DNA of 64,000 nt from Phymatolithon calcareum. Taxonomy: Eukaryota > Rhodophyta > Florideophyceae > Hapalidiales. How positions within the stretch are numbered: position 1 is the first letter of the stretch; every line of letters begins with the position of its first letter. The stretch covers positions 2,108,001-2,172,000 of the forward strand of contig OZ345356.1 of NCBI GenBank assembly GCA_977006965.1, given 5' to 3'. Positions 10,579-20,096 of the stretch are shown here, piece by piece. The notes under the pieces are model-generated. The model worked only from the letters and a program-made list of their open reading frames with translations, searched no databases and was not told where the DNA came from. The position numbers and the translations under genes were made by a program.

Positions 10579-11586
10579 TCATTCCATGAATGTGTCCTCT
10601 TGTGCATGCTTCAACATGAAATAAGGACCAAGGAATGTGATCATCATTACGTGACCGATATGAAGAGATGCGCCAGCTGCAGGCCCAGCAACATCAGAGG
10701 CAGCTGCAATGAATCCAAGCTGAACAACTGCGTATCGCAAGTACAACGCCAGAAAGAAGGAGAAGGATCCCACCACGTACAGCCGAACCATTTGGATGCG
10801 TCCAGAAACTGAAATCATAATACCAAACAGTGGCCAAAGAAACATGATGAGCCCGGTGGTGAGAAGGTCAACGAATATACGATGGATGCTCGAGGGTGCC
10901 AAGATCGGTTGTGATGTGAGTCCGCCATAAATACTAATGATGAAGACGCATGCAGTAAGGATGTTCCAAAGTCCGACAAGGGCGACGTTCAGGTTCCAGA
11001 AAATTGCATGCATCTTGGTACACGAGCGCTGCTTCAGGAAATCACACTCAGTGCTGAAAGCAACAAGGCGTGCGATAAAGACGAACTGCCCACCCTGAAG
11101 AGCGATCCAGAATGCGATTGAGGTCAAGATGCCCATGACACTGATGAATCGGGAGGCACCGACTGAGAGGCCGGGGATCAAGTAAGGGAGGATCTTAGAG
11201 ACGGAGAAGGCAGGGATGAGGATGACATAGTCAATGAAGACATACCAAGCAAGAACGATTTGGGATGCGATGAATGTGGCAGTGAGAGTTGTATTGTAGT
11301 CGCCCAACAGAGCGGCTCCGAGGCCGACGCAAAGACCGAAGAGCCCGACAATGACCTCAAAGTGACCACCAAGGAATTTCGTTCCAAATCGATTAGGTCC
11401 CTTGCAGGAGAAGAGTTGTAGTGTGGATGGGGCGCCATACTGGAAGAAATGGAAGACACCATCCATTGCCACGAGAATTGACCACATCGCGAGAAGGAAT
11501 CCGGATTCAATGAACTCGTGGAGGTCACTTGATCTGTGCTCCTGGCGCGTCGGATCCTCGACATCGGCTGTAAAGCGATCGGACAT
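10579..11586 (-). CDS. multi-pass membrane protein of unknown family, 335 aa
   Basis: I do not recognise the family. The ATG at 11584-11586 (MSDRFTADVEDPTRQEHRSS) is chosen over the longer open frame up to 11745. A damaged copy at 32356-34648 starts its similarity at the same Met, and a TATATAA box lies about 115 bases upstream. After a polar N-terminus of about 25 residues there are roughly eight to nine hydrophobic segments, for example HFEVIVGLFGLCVGLGAALL, SQIVLAWYVFIDYVILI and LLTTGLIMFLWPLFGIMISV. A loop after the middle segments has CDFLKQRSC, a possible disulfide. It ends with KHAQEDTFME. Transporter or channel roles are possible, but no signature supports one. The frame is intact and unlike the decayed repeats around it, so it is probably a living host gene. 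Confidence 0.75.
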   Translation of the reverse strand: MSDRFTADVEDPTRQEHRSSDLHEFIESGFLLAMWSILVAMDGVFHFFQYGAPSTLQLFSCKGPNRFGTKFLGGHFEVIVGLFGLCVGLGAALLGDYNTTLTATFIASQIVLAWYVFIDYVILIPAFSVSKILPYLIPGLSVGASRFISVMGILTSIAFWIALQGGQFVFIARLVAFSTECDFLKQRSCTKMHAIFWNLNVALVGLWNILTACVFIISIYGGLTSQPILAPSSIHRIFVDLLTTGLIMFLWPLFGIMISVSGRIQMVRLYVVGSFSFFLALYLRYAVVQLGFIAAASDVAGPAAGASLHIGHVMMITFLGPYFMLKHAQEDTFME

Positions 11587-11701
11587 GGTGAGTATTGTGG
11601 ATGGAAGTGCTGAGTTGCTGCAAAACTTGGCGCAGAACTGGTAGGATGTGCTCGATTGCCGAGCTGCTTTGAATAGTAGCGCGAGTGCAACTAACAACGA
11701 C

Positions 11702-11708
11702 TTATATA
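11702..11708 (-). promoter_or_regulatory. TATA box of the membrane-protein gene
   Basis: The reverse strand reads TATATAA here, about 115 bases upstream of the chosen ATG. The spacing fits a TATA-dependent promoter with a leader of about 85 bases. The damaged gene copy has TTTAAATAAG at the matching place. Confidence 0.5.
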
Positions 11709-11859
11709 AAAACATGCTGTTGCTATGTGCCTGTGCGAGCAACATACATTCCTAATTATTACGAAAATTCATACTTGGTAGTTTAGGAAAACCCTAATGC
11801 GAAGCGACTGCTTTTGACAGCCTTTCGAATCGTTCCCTTGCGACTATTCTAATCTGTCG

Positions 11860-12230
11860 CCGCGTCTAGTCCAATCTGCCAATCAGCGCCTCGAAAACTC
11901 ACCATTTGCACAAGTTTTAGAGCGGATCCGCGGAGATAGGGAGAGAACTATTTCCAATCTGCCATTCAGAGCCTCGAAAACTCAGCTTGTTCTAGGTCAT
12001 GGGCATTTCGGCGCGGATCCGTGGAGATAGGGACGTAATAGTAGAATTGGTGGGCCCGGGGTCCGCTTACGCTAATCCGCCGAGAAGCGCCATGAGTTGT
12101 ATTGAGAATACAGCGATGCAGAATTGGTGCGCTCGCGCGCGCGCTCGTACAGTACCAGTCCCGTAACTTTAGTTTCAGTTATTTTGATGAGATTTTATTG
12201 AAAAAAGAAATGTGGCTCTGAATACAGATA
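11860..12230. repeat. REP1 copy 3, upstream of the membrane-protein gene
   Basis: It shares with 3500-3900 two blocks of CCAATCTGCCA, the GGATCCGCGG boxes (near 11932 and 12016), GGTGGGCCCGGGG (12050-12062) and the GCTCGCGCGCGCGCTCGTAC segment. It is truncated at about 12230, where LINE debris begins. Its place beyond the 5' end of the membrane-protein gene suggests REP1 may be a shared or bidirectional upstream region, but it may simply be a dispersed repeat. Confidence 0.6.
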
Positions 12231-12354
12231 AATAATCGGGGACTTAAACTGGCGGCACAAGGCATGGGACAAGAGAGGCAACTCGAAGGGAAAGTTACTA
12301 CATAGCTGGGCGCAGAAATGGGGATGGCAAGTTTCTTCTCCGGGTGGGGATATT

Positions 12355-12690
12355 TGATGATTTTATTTTTGAGAGCTCCCAAAGCCTCACCTTGGAGTAA
12401 CAGGGCAGCTCTTGCATAATCTCTACGCTAAAGTCATCTGGCTGCTCAAATCGTTCTTGATTCGTAATTCTCTCCCAACAAGAGCTCCTGTGAGTCTCTT
12501 GCAATAGTCAATTTCTGTACACATCTTCGAAGACGCTAGAGTACGTTGTAAGGCGACTAGTTCGATCACCGCGGTAATCCCATAGTAAGCACCCAACACT
12601 GATTTCCTCCAAAGGGGAGCTCGGTTGAATGTCAACCTTAGGCACCTTAAACGTTTTGTTCTTTCTCCTATGTAAAGGATCCCTGGTAGC
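12355..12690 (-). mobile_element. LINE family 1-alpha, 5'-truncated 3' fragment
   Basis: The reverse strand encodes GILYIGERTKRLRCLRLTF and the C-terminus down to about 12423, then a tail with TGCCCTGTTACTCC and GGGAGCTCTCAAAAATAAAATC. It matches bases 1-264 and 9560-9890. It abuts or interrupts the endonuclease region of the LINE family-2 element on the other strand. Confidence 0.65.
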
Positions 12691-15190
12691 TTGTTCACCG
12701 GGTGGCCCAACGTTCCACAGCCATGCGGGCTCAAGCGTGATCGACCTATTCAGATGTAAGGGAATAACCGCAGAGTCAGTTCATCTGGCACATGGGGAAT
12801 GGATTGGATCGAGCGACCACATACCGGTCATCGGCAGGGTTGCAGGATATCCCCATAATGATGGGGAGCGTAGGCTACCTTTGAGCGCCCGGAAAAACGG
12901 CAAGCTTCAAGAGGAAGCAATTGCCGAGTACAAGTCAAGTCTTCCGGCCGCTATTGAGGAAATATTAAAGCAGACACAGAGGAAGCTTACCAGACTGCAT
13001 AAAAAAGAGCTCGGAATACCATCAACAAACCATGGGCATTCAAAAAGCCAAGGAAGGCTCGCCGATACAAGGAATTCTGTACCAAAGAGCTCGACAAAAT
13101 TTCAAAGCTGCGAACGAAAGCCTTCAAGAAGGCCCGGAGAACGAACCTGGCCGGTGACTGGTAAACACATAGAGAACTTGAAAGGAAGGTGAAGAAGATG
13201 ACCAGGGCAAACAGACGAGCATGATTTAAGAAATTCGTTGAAGGTCTTTCTGCTTCCACTCCAACAGACTTCACGAAGAAGATGAAAAATCTCATCTGAA
13301 TGAAAAGGAGGAAGGCGCAAACGAATAGTTGAGAAGGTAAGCCATTTGATCCAGCGGAAAGGGTGACCCATCTAACCGAAGAGATCAAGGATCCCAGAGG
13401 AAACGCCATTCGACCCAGGAAGATTCAAGTCACACGAGTACGAAAGCGAGAGCTCAAAAAGGCCCTCCGACGTGCCCCGAGGCAAAAAGCAGCTGGCCCG
13501 GACGGTATCTTCTCTGAAGCACTGCTACTATCACCGGAAGAAAGTTACAACTTTCTACTAGCAACGATCACAAAGACTGGACAGCTCGGTTGCTGGCCTG
13601 ACGATTGGAATAATGCGCTGGTGGTCCCGATATTCAAGAAAGGAGACCCAAGCTCCCCAAAAAGCTACAGGCCGATCTCACTATTATCACACGCTCGCAA
13701 AATATTTGAATCAGCAGTGGATAAACTGATCCGGAAGGAATACGCCTTCAACAGATCACAAATGGGATTTCAGCCACGCAAAGGCACGGAAAGAGCCCTT
13801 ATCCGCTATACAGCGGCCGTAAGACAAGCAAGGAACACGAAAGCCGTTCTCGACTTGAAGTCAGCATATGACTGAGTCCCAAGAGAAGAGCTAATGCGAG
13901 AAATCGTTCTCAGAATATCAGCAAATGTTGCAGCACTAGCCTCCCTCTCTCTGCAGAGGACTCACTTGACGGTTATCAACGATACGAGAAGAACGTTAAG
14001 AACAAGAGAGCGCGGTGTCCCCCAAGGAGCCCCCATCAGCCCAACACTGTTTAACATCCTTATGGACACCTTAGCAGAGAGGGTAACCGCTCTGAACTTC
14101 AACGATTCTAGTACTAATCTCCGTCTAAATATGTTCGCGGACGACGTCATACTATTGGCAAGACACGAAGACGAGCTCCAAGAGATGCTCAATGAATGCA
14201 CAGAATGGGCATGTATGTATCGAATGACTTTGTCGATCTGAAAGTGCTCAGTCATACTCCCCAAGAAGAGAACAAAAAGAGCGCTTCTGCTGGCGAATGA
14301 GGAAATCCAAATAAGGCGCACATCAGAATACCTCGGTACGTCTATTGATGAGAACGGAATCCGTGACGACAGGCTTCTGGAGCTATTCAAAAGTGCAAGC
14401 GCTAAGGTGCGACTCATGAGCTCCCTAGGCATGACAAGGAGAGGGTACAGCACTGAAAAGAATATCAGGCTCTTTAAAGCCTTTATCAGGCCAGTGAATG
14501 AGTACGCTGCACACATAACACCTGATACAATCCGCGTATCGATAGCAGCAGTACAAAAGCAGAAGAACATGGCAACGATACTGTTCGGCAAATGGGCAGC
14601 GCGGCATTGGAGAAGACTAATGAAGCTTTGTCAAATAGAGCCGTGGGAGTTCCGCCGACAACACCTACACTCCAAGTTAAGACGAAGATTGGGCAAGGTA
14701 GTGGAAGAGACTTATGATGCCGGGGCAGAGCTCGAACTCGAAACACTTGACTGCATCCGGGAAGCGAACACAGCAGCTGACCCTCAAGATAAGCCTAGCC
14801 TCCGACGAGTCTGGGAGAAGCAAGAAGAACGCCGCGCAAGAAAAATAACGTTTTCCAAGAAGGGTCTTCCACACCACTCATTGAGGATGAAAGAAAGCAG
14901 ACACAGAATTCTTTGCCCAAGATGGTTTTTAGGACACTTCCCTAGGAACCCGACGAAGCTGATTGAAGAAATGGGTAGGCAAGGAGCATGGGCAATTGGT
15001 ATTCTCAGCAGAATCCTGAAGAAGCCCACATGGACTCCTACCGAAGAGAATGAAGTGGCGCGAGCCATTGACGTGATACTATACAATTCTGGATAAGGTA
15101 ACGGACAAAGCTCAATGGTAGTATAATGCGATTAGAAAGGTGTCGACTTTCCTCAAGTTGGGACGCATGGTACCTTCTCAATAAATCCTC
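12690..15190 (+). mobile_element. LINE family 2 element, 5'-truncated, decayed
   Basis: The order is the end of an AP-endonuclease (SSVIDLFRCKG and SSDHIPVIGRV), a basic linker, then the reverse transcriptase. Motifs are KAAGPDGIFSEAL, YRPISLLSHARKIFESAV, LDLKSAYD-stop-VPRE, GVPQGAPISPTLFNILMDTL and MFADDVILLARHEDELQEM. A long C-terminal part contains AFIRPVNEYAAHITPDTIRV and ends at the stop 15094-15096. The 3' end is CATGGTACCTTCTCAATAAATCC (15168-15190, in two blocks of shared sequence). Stops at 13873-13875 (TGA where relatives have Arg), 14239-14241 and several at 13220-13330 disable it. The same 3' end occurs near 25424-25448 and 46072-46095. Confidence 0.82.
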
Positions 15191-15269
15191 TAAATTACGA
15201 ATACAGATAATTTTCGAGGCCAAAACGGAACGGGAAGATGATCTACGTGAACAGTGGTTTTACTATTTT
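15190..15269. repeat. REP1 copy 4, left half (split by a LINE)
   Basis: It matches 1645-1720 (AATACAGATA, TTTTCGAGGCCAAAACGGAA, GGGAAGATGA). It ends in TTTTACTATTTT at 15258-15269, which is repeated at 17094-17105 after the inserted LINE. Confidence 0.7.
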
Positions 15270-17093
15270 CTTTTTTTATTCAAGTTTATTTAAAAGCTCC
15301 ACAGACTTGCGAAGATATGGGCGAGGCTTCCTCTGATGCTACCTACCTTTGTGCAGCTCACGAAACGCCCACTAGAATCGCGGACGGGAAAACTCAGGAT
15401 TCAAAGTAATCCTATCTCAGTCCTCCTCAGGATTGTTGCTGCTTGGACTCGACCACTTTTTGCCTTGCCTTATACGAATCAATACTGGCCTTCTTCCTTC
15501 TCCATGCGTTCTATGAGTGTCTTGCTAAATAGTAAGAGCTCATCTAGCGCCTTTTCTGCTTCCAGTCGTTTTTTCTCCTTCTAGGTCGTACCCTGCAAGC
15601 GTTCTTTCATGGGACTCCATGTGCTCTCTGGCTCTTGTGCCGAATTCTTTGACCATACTTGTTGTTGATACCTGTGGGAATCTTCCGCAGGCATACTGCA
15701 TTGCGAATTGTCTGTGCTTCACCTTGGGGAACTTGAGTATTGCTGGCAATTCACTTGTCTTATCGTATGGAATCATCCTTTTCCGCTTCGATTCTAGGCC
15801 GTCTCCTTCTATTGCCAGAAATTTAGATCGAAGTGTGTGCGAAGACTGGTTTGTTTGGATATGCTTTACAGCTTCACCGAACGGCTCTCCCGTTTCCATC
15901 GCGGCGATATCCTTCCTTGTGTACTGCAATTCATTGCTCTTTTTGCTTTCGGGCACTTCATTTGGATACATACGTTCCTTCTCCTTGTTCCTCCTTAGCA
16001 TTTTGAAGGCCAAGATTTCTCGACGATGTGGAGCCGTCTGGATCCGGCACAGGAGACGGAGCCTGTCCGTCCTTCCTCGGACCAGTGGCCCGAATACTTG
16101 ATTGAAGAATGTTGCTTCTACTTCCTTGACGGCACTTTGTACGTCTTCTGACTGGACATTAAGTGCATAGCGTACTCCCGGCGTGGCTGTACTAGCTCCT
16201 TGTATATCTGAATACACTTCTGAATACTGAACCCTTTCTTGAACACTCCCAGTGCACGCAATTAGTACACGACCGTCCTTGCTTTCTTTAGTCGTTGCAT
16301 CATTAGCCTATCTGTGACTCCTGCGGGGTCTAGGGATACAACAAGATATGTGACCTCCGGAACGTGTGCCAGAACCTTGTTTGCGAGCTTGAATGTCTTG
16401 CCCAATGTTTCCTCTGATTCGAGGACTTCGCTTTTCCCTTGCTTAGTTTTTCTTTTTGAGCAAAGTTTATTTAAAAGCCCCACAGACTTCCGAAGATATG
16501 GGCAAGGCTTCCTCAGTTGCTACCTTCCTTCCCTTGCTTAGTGTTCTACGCCATCTCTCGATCTTGTGCCCATTGGGTAGCTATATCCAATAGTCCTTGC
16601 AATGCAGCGGGGGATTTCGCAGAGAGAAGAACATCGTCTGCAAAAAGGGTAGCCGGAACTTCAATCCAGGTTTTTGATGCCCGGCTCATTCGCTAGGCGA
16701 ATTCATCGATGAAGATGTTGTAGAGGCTTGGACTGAGAGGGACCCTTGTGGGATGCCCCTGTCCACTAGAAACCAGTTTCTGTTCTCATCACCAATTGTT
16801 ACTACCCAGGATGGTGTCAAGACCGCCTCGGCCATTGCGCAGATCTCCCCCTCTCCTTGGGGAGTACTTGCCTCATTCTGTTCACCAAGTGTGCTCTCGG
16901 TACTCTTAAGGTCCAATACTGCTACACATCTCTGATCCTCTTTTAGTAGCACAGTAGCTCTAAGGATGGAAAGTTCAGTGCTCTTCCCCGTTTTGAACCC
17001 AAGCTGATATCAGTGGTTTGAGTATACTGTGCGCAGCTTCATATGGATAGCTGTCTCAATAAATTTCCTTGGGTGGCTAAGCAGGGAAATCGA
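15270..17093 (-). mobile_element. LINE family 1-beta insertion with target-site duplication
   Basis: Reverse-strand LINE, 5'-truncated. It encodes the reverse transcriptase from about 17000 downward (VVTIGDENRNWFLVDRGIPQ, 16800-16740) and ends with the C-terminus CGRFPQVSTTSMVKEFG (15720-15620). The 3' tail GCTTTTAAATAAACTTG lies at 15283-15345. It is flanked by TTTTACTATTTT at 15258-15269 and 17094-17105. Uninterrupted REP1 at 3970-3995 shows the empty site, so both ends are defined. Frameshifts make it inactive, and it contains a smaller nested insertion at 16448-16528. Confidence 0.85.
16448..16528 (-). mobile_element. 81-base LINE-tail insertion nested in a LINE
   Basis: An insertion of 81 bases consisting only of a 1-beta 3' tail plus an A-rich end. 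It is flanked by exact 14-base duplications TTCCCTTGCTTAGT at 16434-16447 and 16529-16542. The related LINE at 21100-21140 has one uninterrupted version of this site, which is an empty-site control. It is an extreme 5' truncation. Confidence 0.88.
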
Positions 17094-17312
17094 TTTTACT
17101 ATTTTACTGTTTATTGGAACTATTTGGAGTTTTCAAGGCATACGGTTACAACACGCTAGAATCGATACAGCATATCGTCCGGTGAAGAAACAGTACTATC
17201 CAGTAGAAGCATCCAGACGCTCCCCCACTACGGTAGTCTCATGGCCAACCTTCGATAAAATACTGGAACTAGAAACGAAAGCTGGGCGTAGAGGTCATGT
17301 ATAGCAGAAGAA
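17094..17312. repeat. REP1 copy 4, right half
   Basis: It continues REP1 after the LINE from the second TTTTACTATTTT, through TTGGAACTATTTGGAG and CACGCTAGAATCGATACAGC, as in 3980-4190. Confidence 0.7.
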
Positions 17313-17572
17313 GAAATAGACTTTTATTTTTAAAAACGTTTAAAAATGTTTCCAATGCATCTGCTGGGGCTTGAGACAACGTTTCGAGTGCCAATTGGCT
17401 TAATTCTGCCCGAGGAAGAGTTTATTATAGTGGGTGAGATTGACCAAGATACCTCTGCATTAAGAGAACTTCCTGCTCGTACCAGCAGGGAATTACACCA
17501 GAGAGGTTTTCGCTTCGAGGTAAACGACAATTTCGCGGTCGAACACGGTGGGTGTTGGGGAAGATCAAAATA
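17313..17572 (-). repeat. LINE tail (type B), reverse orientation, copy 3
   Basis: It matches 1931-2180 and 4191-4445 and lies at the same place before peroxidase copy C. Confidence 0.55.
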
Positions 17573-17902
17573 AGATTTGGTTTAATGAAATCAATCCTTT
17601 TTTACTTTATTCGACACATCATGATGAACTCTGCTGATAGACATCATGAAAGCGGATGTTTACGAGATAGATAAACTTTTACGCGCCCCTCATCAGAAAG
17701 TAGGAAGGAAATCAAATCACAAGGGTAAGAGACGAAATGTGAAACGAAACCAACCTGCCCTGGCTTGCCGTTTTCAGGGTCTCGATCCCAGGATGGCACT
17801 CCTGGCAATCCGCTGCCCAATACAGCCCCACAAGTCGCTCGACAATGCGCTTCGTGTACCAAGTCTGCCACACCAGAAGTCTGCCACACGAGATTCGTCG
17901 TT

Positions 17903-19672
17903 ATGGGTCTTGCCTCGTCATGCCGCGACCTCTCTTTCCGCTCCTGCTCACCGTGTCCATGTTCTCTCTTCTCGAATGCAAAGCCGAAGCATCGCCAGAA
18001 AACGTCACAGCTAACTTCAAGCGCAATGCTCCCATGTTCAAGCCTGATCACTGGTACTTGCGACAACTCTACAGTCTCGGTGGAAGGGCAACACAGTTCC
18101 GCGGTTTTCTGCAATTTAACCAACGTCGCCGTCCGCGTCGTACAGTATTCCTCCATTTTCGTTTCGGACATAAATGCCGTTCATGACCGCCCAAGACGCG
18201 CACCTTCGACGGCTTCTGCAACAACTGGCACCGTCCCCGCACAAGCGCTGCAGGCACTCCTTTCAAGCTCCTCCCTCCTTCTCACACCTCCCTCTACATT
18301 TCCGATGCAACAATTCCGAATCCACGCGTGATCTCCAACACAATATCCACCGACACTGGTAGCGCGGAAAATCACCGCAACCTTTCGGAGCTGTTCACGT
18401 TCTTCGGCCAGTTTCTAGACAACACGATGATAGAAATGGAGAACGACAACACGTCCATCCCAATCCGCATTCCCGTAAACGACACCACATTTCACGGACT
18501 TGGTGTGATCCCCTTCTTTCGCACGCACAAGGAGCGCTTCAACGGCGTTTGGGTCCGCGTCAACCTGCTGCCAAGCTTCATCGACGCCGGAGCTATTTAG
18601 GGCCAAGTGAAGAGCGATCGCGAAGGTTGCGCAGGTTCAAAGACGGCCTGCTTCGAGCCGGAGCAGACGAGAAAGACAACCTGCCGCCGACGGACGAAGA
18701 GGGGTTTTGTATATCGGGTGACAACCGCGCGAATGAATACCCGGCACGCACGGCAATGCACACACTGTTCTTCCGCAAGCACAACCGTATATGCGGCGAG
18801 TTGAAGAAGGCATTTCAGAGATGGGGCGACGAGAAATTGTATCACATCGCGCGTAAGATTGTCGGCGCGGAAATGCAGGCGATCGTTTACTACGAGTTTC
18901 TCCCGGCCGTGGTGGGGCACAGTTTGAAACGTACACAGGGTATCTTCGCTGGGTGGACCCAAGAATCTTCAACGAGTTTTCAACCGTTGTATACCGCGTC
19001 GGACACTCGACGATCAACGCTTACATCACCTCCATCGACGCCACGGAGACGATTCACAAGGTTGAACTACGCAGCGCCTTTTTCAAGCCAACCATGTTCA
19101 AGACCATCGGGATGGACAGTCTGCTCCGCGGGATGATAAAGACAGAGGCCGCAGAAGTCGATGTGAAGGTCACAGACGCGGTGCGCAACTTCCTCGCCGG
19201 CAACTCTCATTCCGATTTGCGACTCGATCTTGCAGTACTGAACGTGCAGCGCGGACGCGATCAAGCAGTACCGCACTACAACACTATGCGAAAGATGAGC
19301 GGCCTGTGGGCGGTGGAGAGTTTTGAAGAAATTACAAGCGATCCGGCGCTGTCGGCAAGATTGGAGAAGGTGTACGGGGATGTCAATCGCGTCGACGAGT
19401 GGATTGGGGGGCTGACTGAGGACCATGTGCGAGGGTCTTCGCTGGGACCGCTGCTCAAGAGGGCGTGGATTTAGGAGTTTACGCGACTGCATGATGGGGA
19501 TCGGTTATACTTTCCGAGGTGGGCTATGTTCCCAATTTAGTGGAGGTGGAGAGTCCCTACTGTCTGCAGACTCATGAGATGGAAGACGAAGGGCGGGATT
19601 ATGGGTAGGGTGATTTTGGATAATACGGATGTTGATGAGAAGATTGCGACGTGGAACCCATTCATGGTATAG
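17903..19672 (+). pseudogene. animal-type haem peroxidase, copy C (pseudogene, full length)
   Basis: The leader starts with MGLASSC as in copy B, but one base is missing in the hydrophobic run, so the SLLECKAEA part is in another frame. The mature domain is recognisable to the end, including FIDAGAI, HTLFFRKHNRICGELK, LYHIARKIVGAEMQAIVYY, AYRVGHS-like VVYRVGHSTIN with the proximal His, and VQRGRDQAVPHYN. The distal His is replaced by Asn (18421-18423), and His after RGRD is Gln. Lesions are TGA 18184-18186 (TGG in A and B), a one-base deletion creating TAG 18598-18600, a one-base deletion near 18930, TAG 19472-19474 (shared with B) and TAG 19538-19540 (TGG in B). The terminal stop is 19670-19672. 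Confidence 0.87.
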
Positions 19673-19810
19673 TTTTTACAACGGAGGGTTGGGGCGGACA
19701 CATTGACTCGGGGTGGAGGTTGTGTCGCAAGAATAGTAAGTTTGTTGTCTTGGTTCGATATACACGTGGGCAACAAGATTGTTAGCCTGGATAGCAAAGC
19801 ACCAGAGGCA
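19673..19810 (+). repeat. 3' flank of peroxidase copy C
   Basis: It is homologous to 6514-6650 and ends at the point where a short LINE tail interrupts the shared sequence. The match resumes at 19878 with GGTAGAACAGACCTAGCTTA. Confidence 0.55.
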
Positions 19811-19813
19811 TCC

Positions 19814-19877
19814 ATGAGGATATATGTTGATTTATTTTAAAAGCACCCAAGACCTCACTGTGAGTAACGGGGCAGTC
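19814..19877 (-). mobile_element. LINE family 1-alpha tail, ~64-base insertion
   Basis: The reverse strand reads CTGCCCCGTTACTCACAG, then GGTGCTTTTAAAATAAATCA, which is the 1-alpha tail seen at 9850-9895. The flank of peroxidase copy B (6645-6665) lacks it, so it inserted after the duplication. I could not define a target-site duplication. Confidence 0.65.
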
Positions 19878-19916
19878 GGTAGAACAGACCTAGCTTACAC
19901 TCACTGCGAGGGGGTC

Positions 19917-20075
19917 ATCGTATGATTGCTTTATCTCGAGGCAAACTTTAGCATAGTCGATGATGCCGACGCGAGGGAAAAAGAGGGATCATCAAGTTCA
20001 AACTATTTCTATCGTCAGGGTAAAGTCCTTGTCATTCATCCCACCATCTCGGTGAAGAACCAACGTTCTCCACAA
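19917..20075 (+). repeat. fragment related to the leader/LTR of the copia-like element
   Basis: The bases resemble 61035-61190 along their length, with GAGGGATCATCAAGTT against GAGGATCATTCATT and ATCTCGGTGAAGAACCAACG against ACATCGGTGAAGAACCTACG. The second position lies upstream of the large copia-like ORF, so this is probably a solo fragment of its LTR or leader. Confidence 0.45.
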
Positions 20076-20081
20076 GCGGTA

Positions 20082-20094
20082 GGGGGGGGGGGGG
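20082..20094. repeat. 13-base G run
   Basis: An uninterrupted run of G immediately precedes the 3' end of the reverse-strand LINE. It may also be a site of sequencing error. Confidence 0.6.
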
Positions 20095-20096
20095 AA

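Noticed and set aside
11587-11745. Longer N-terminus for the membrane protein (53 extra codons)
   Set aside because: The TATA box lies inside this stretch, and the dead gene copy is similar from the inner Met.
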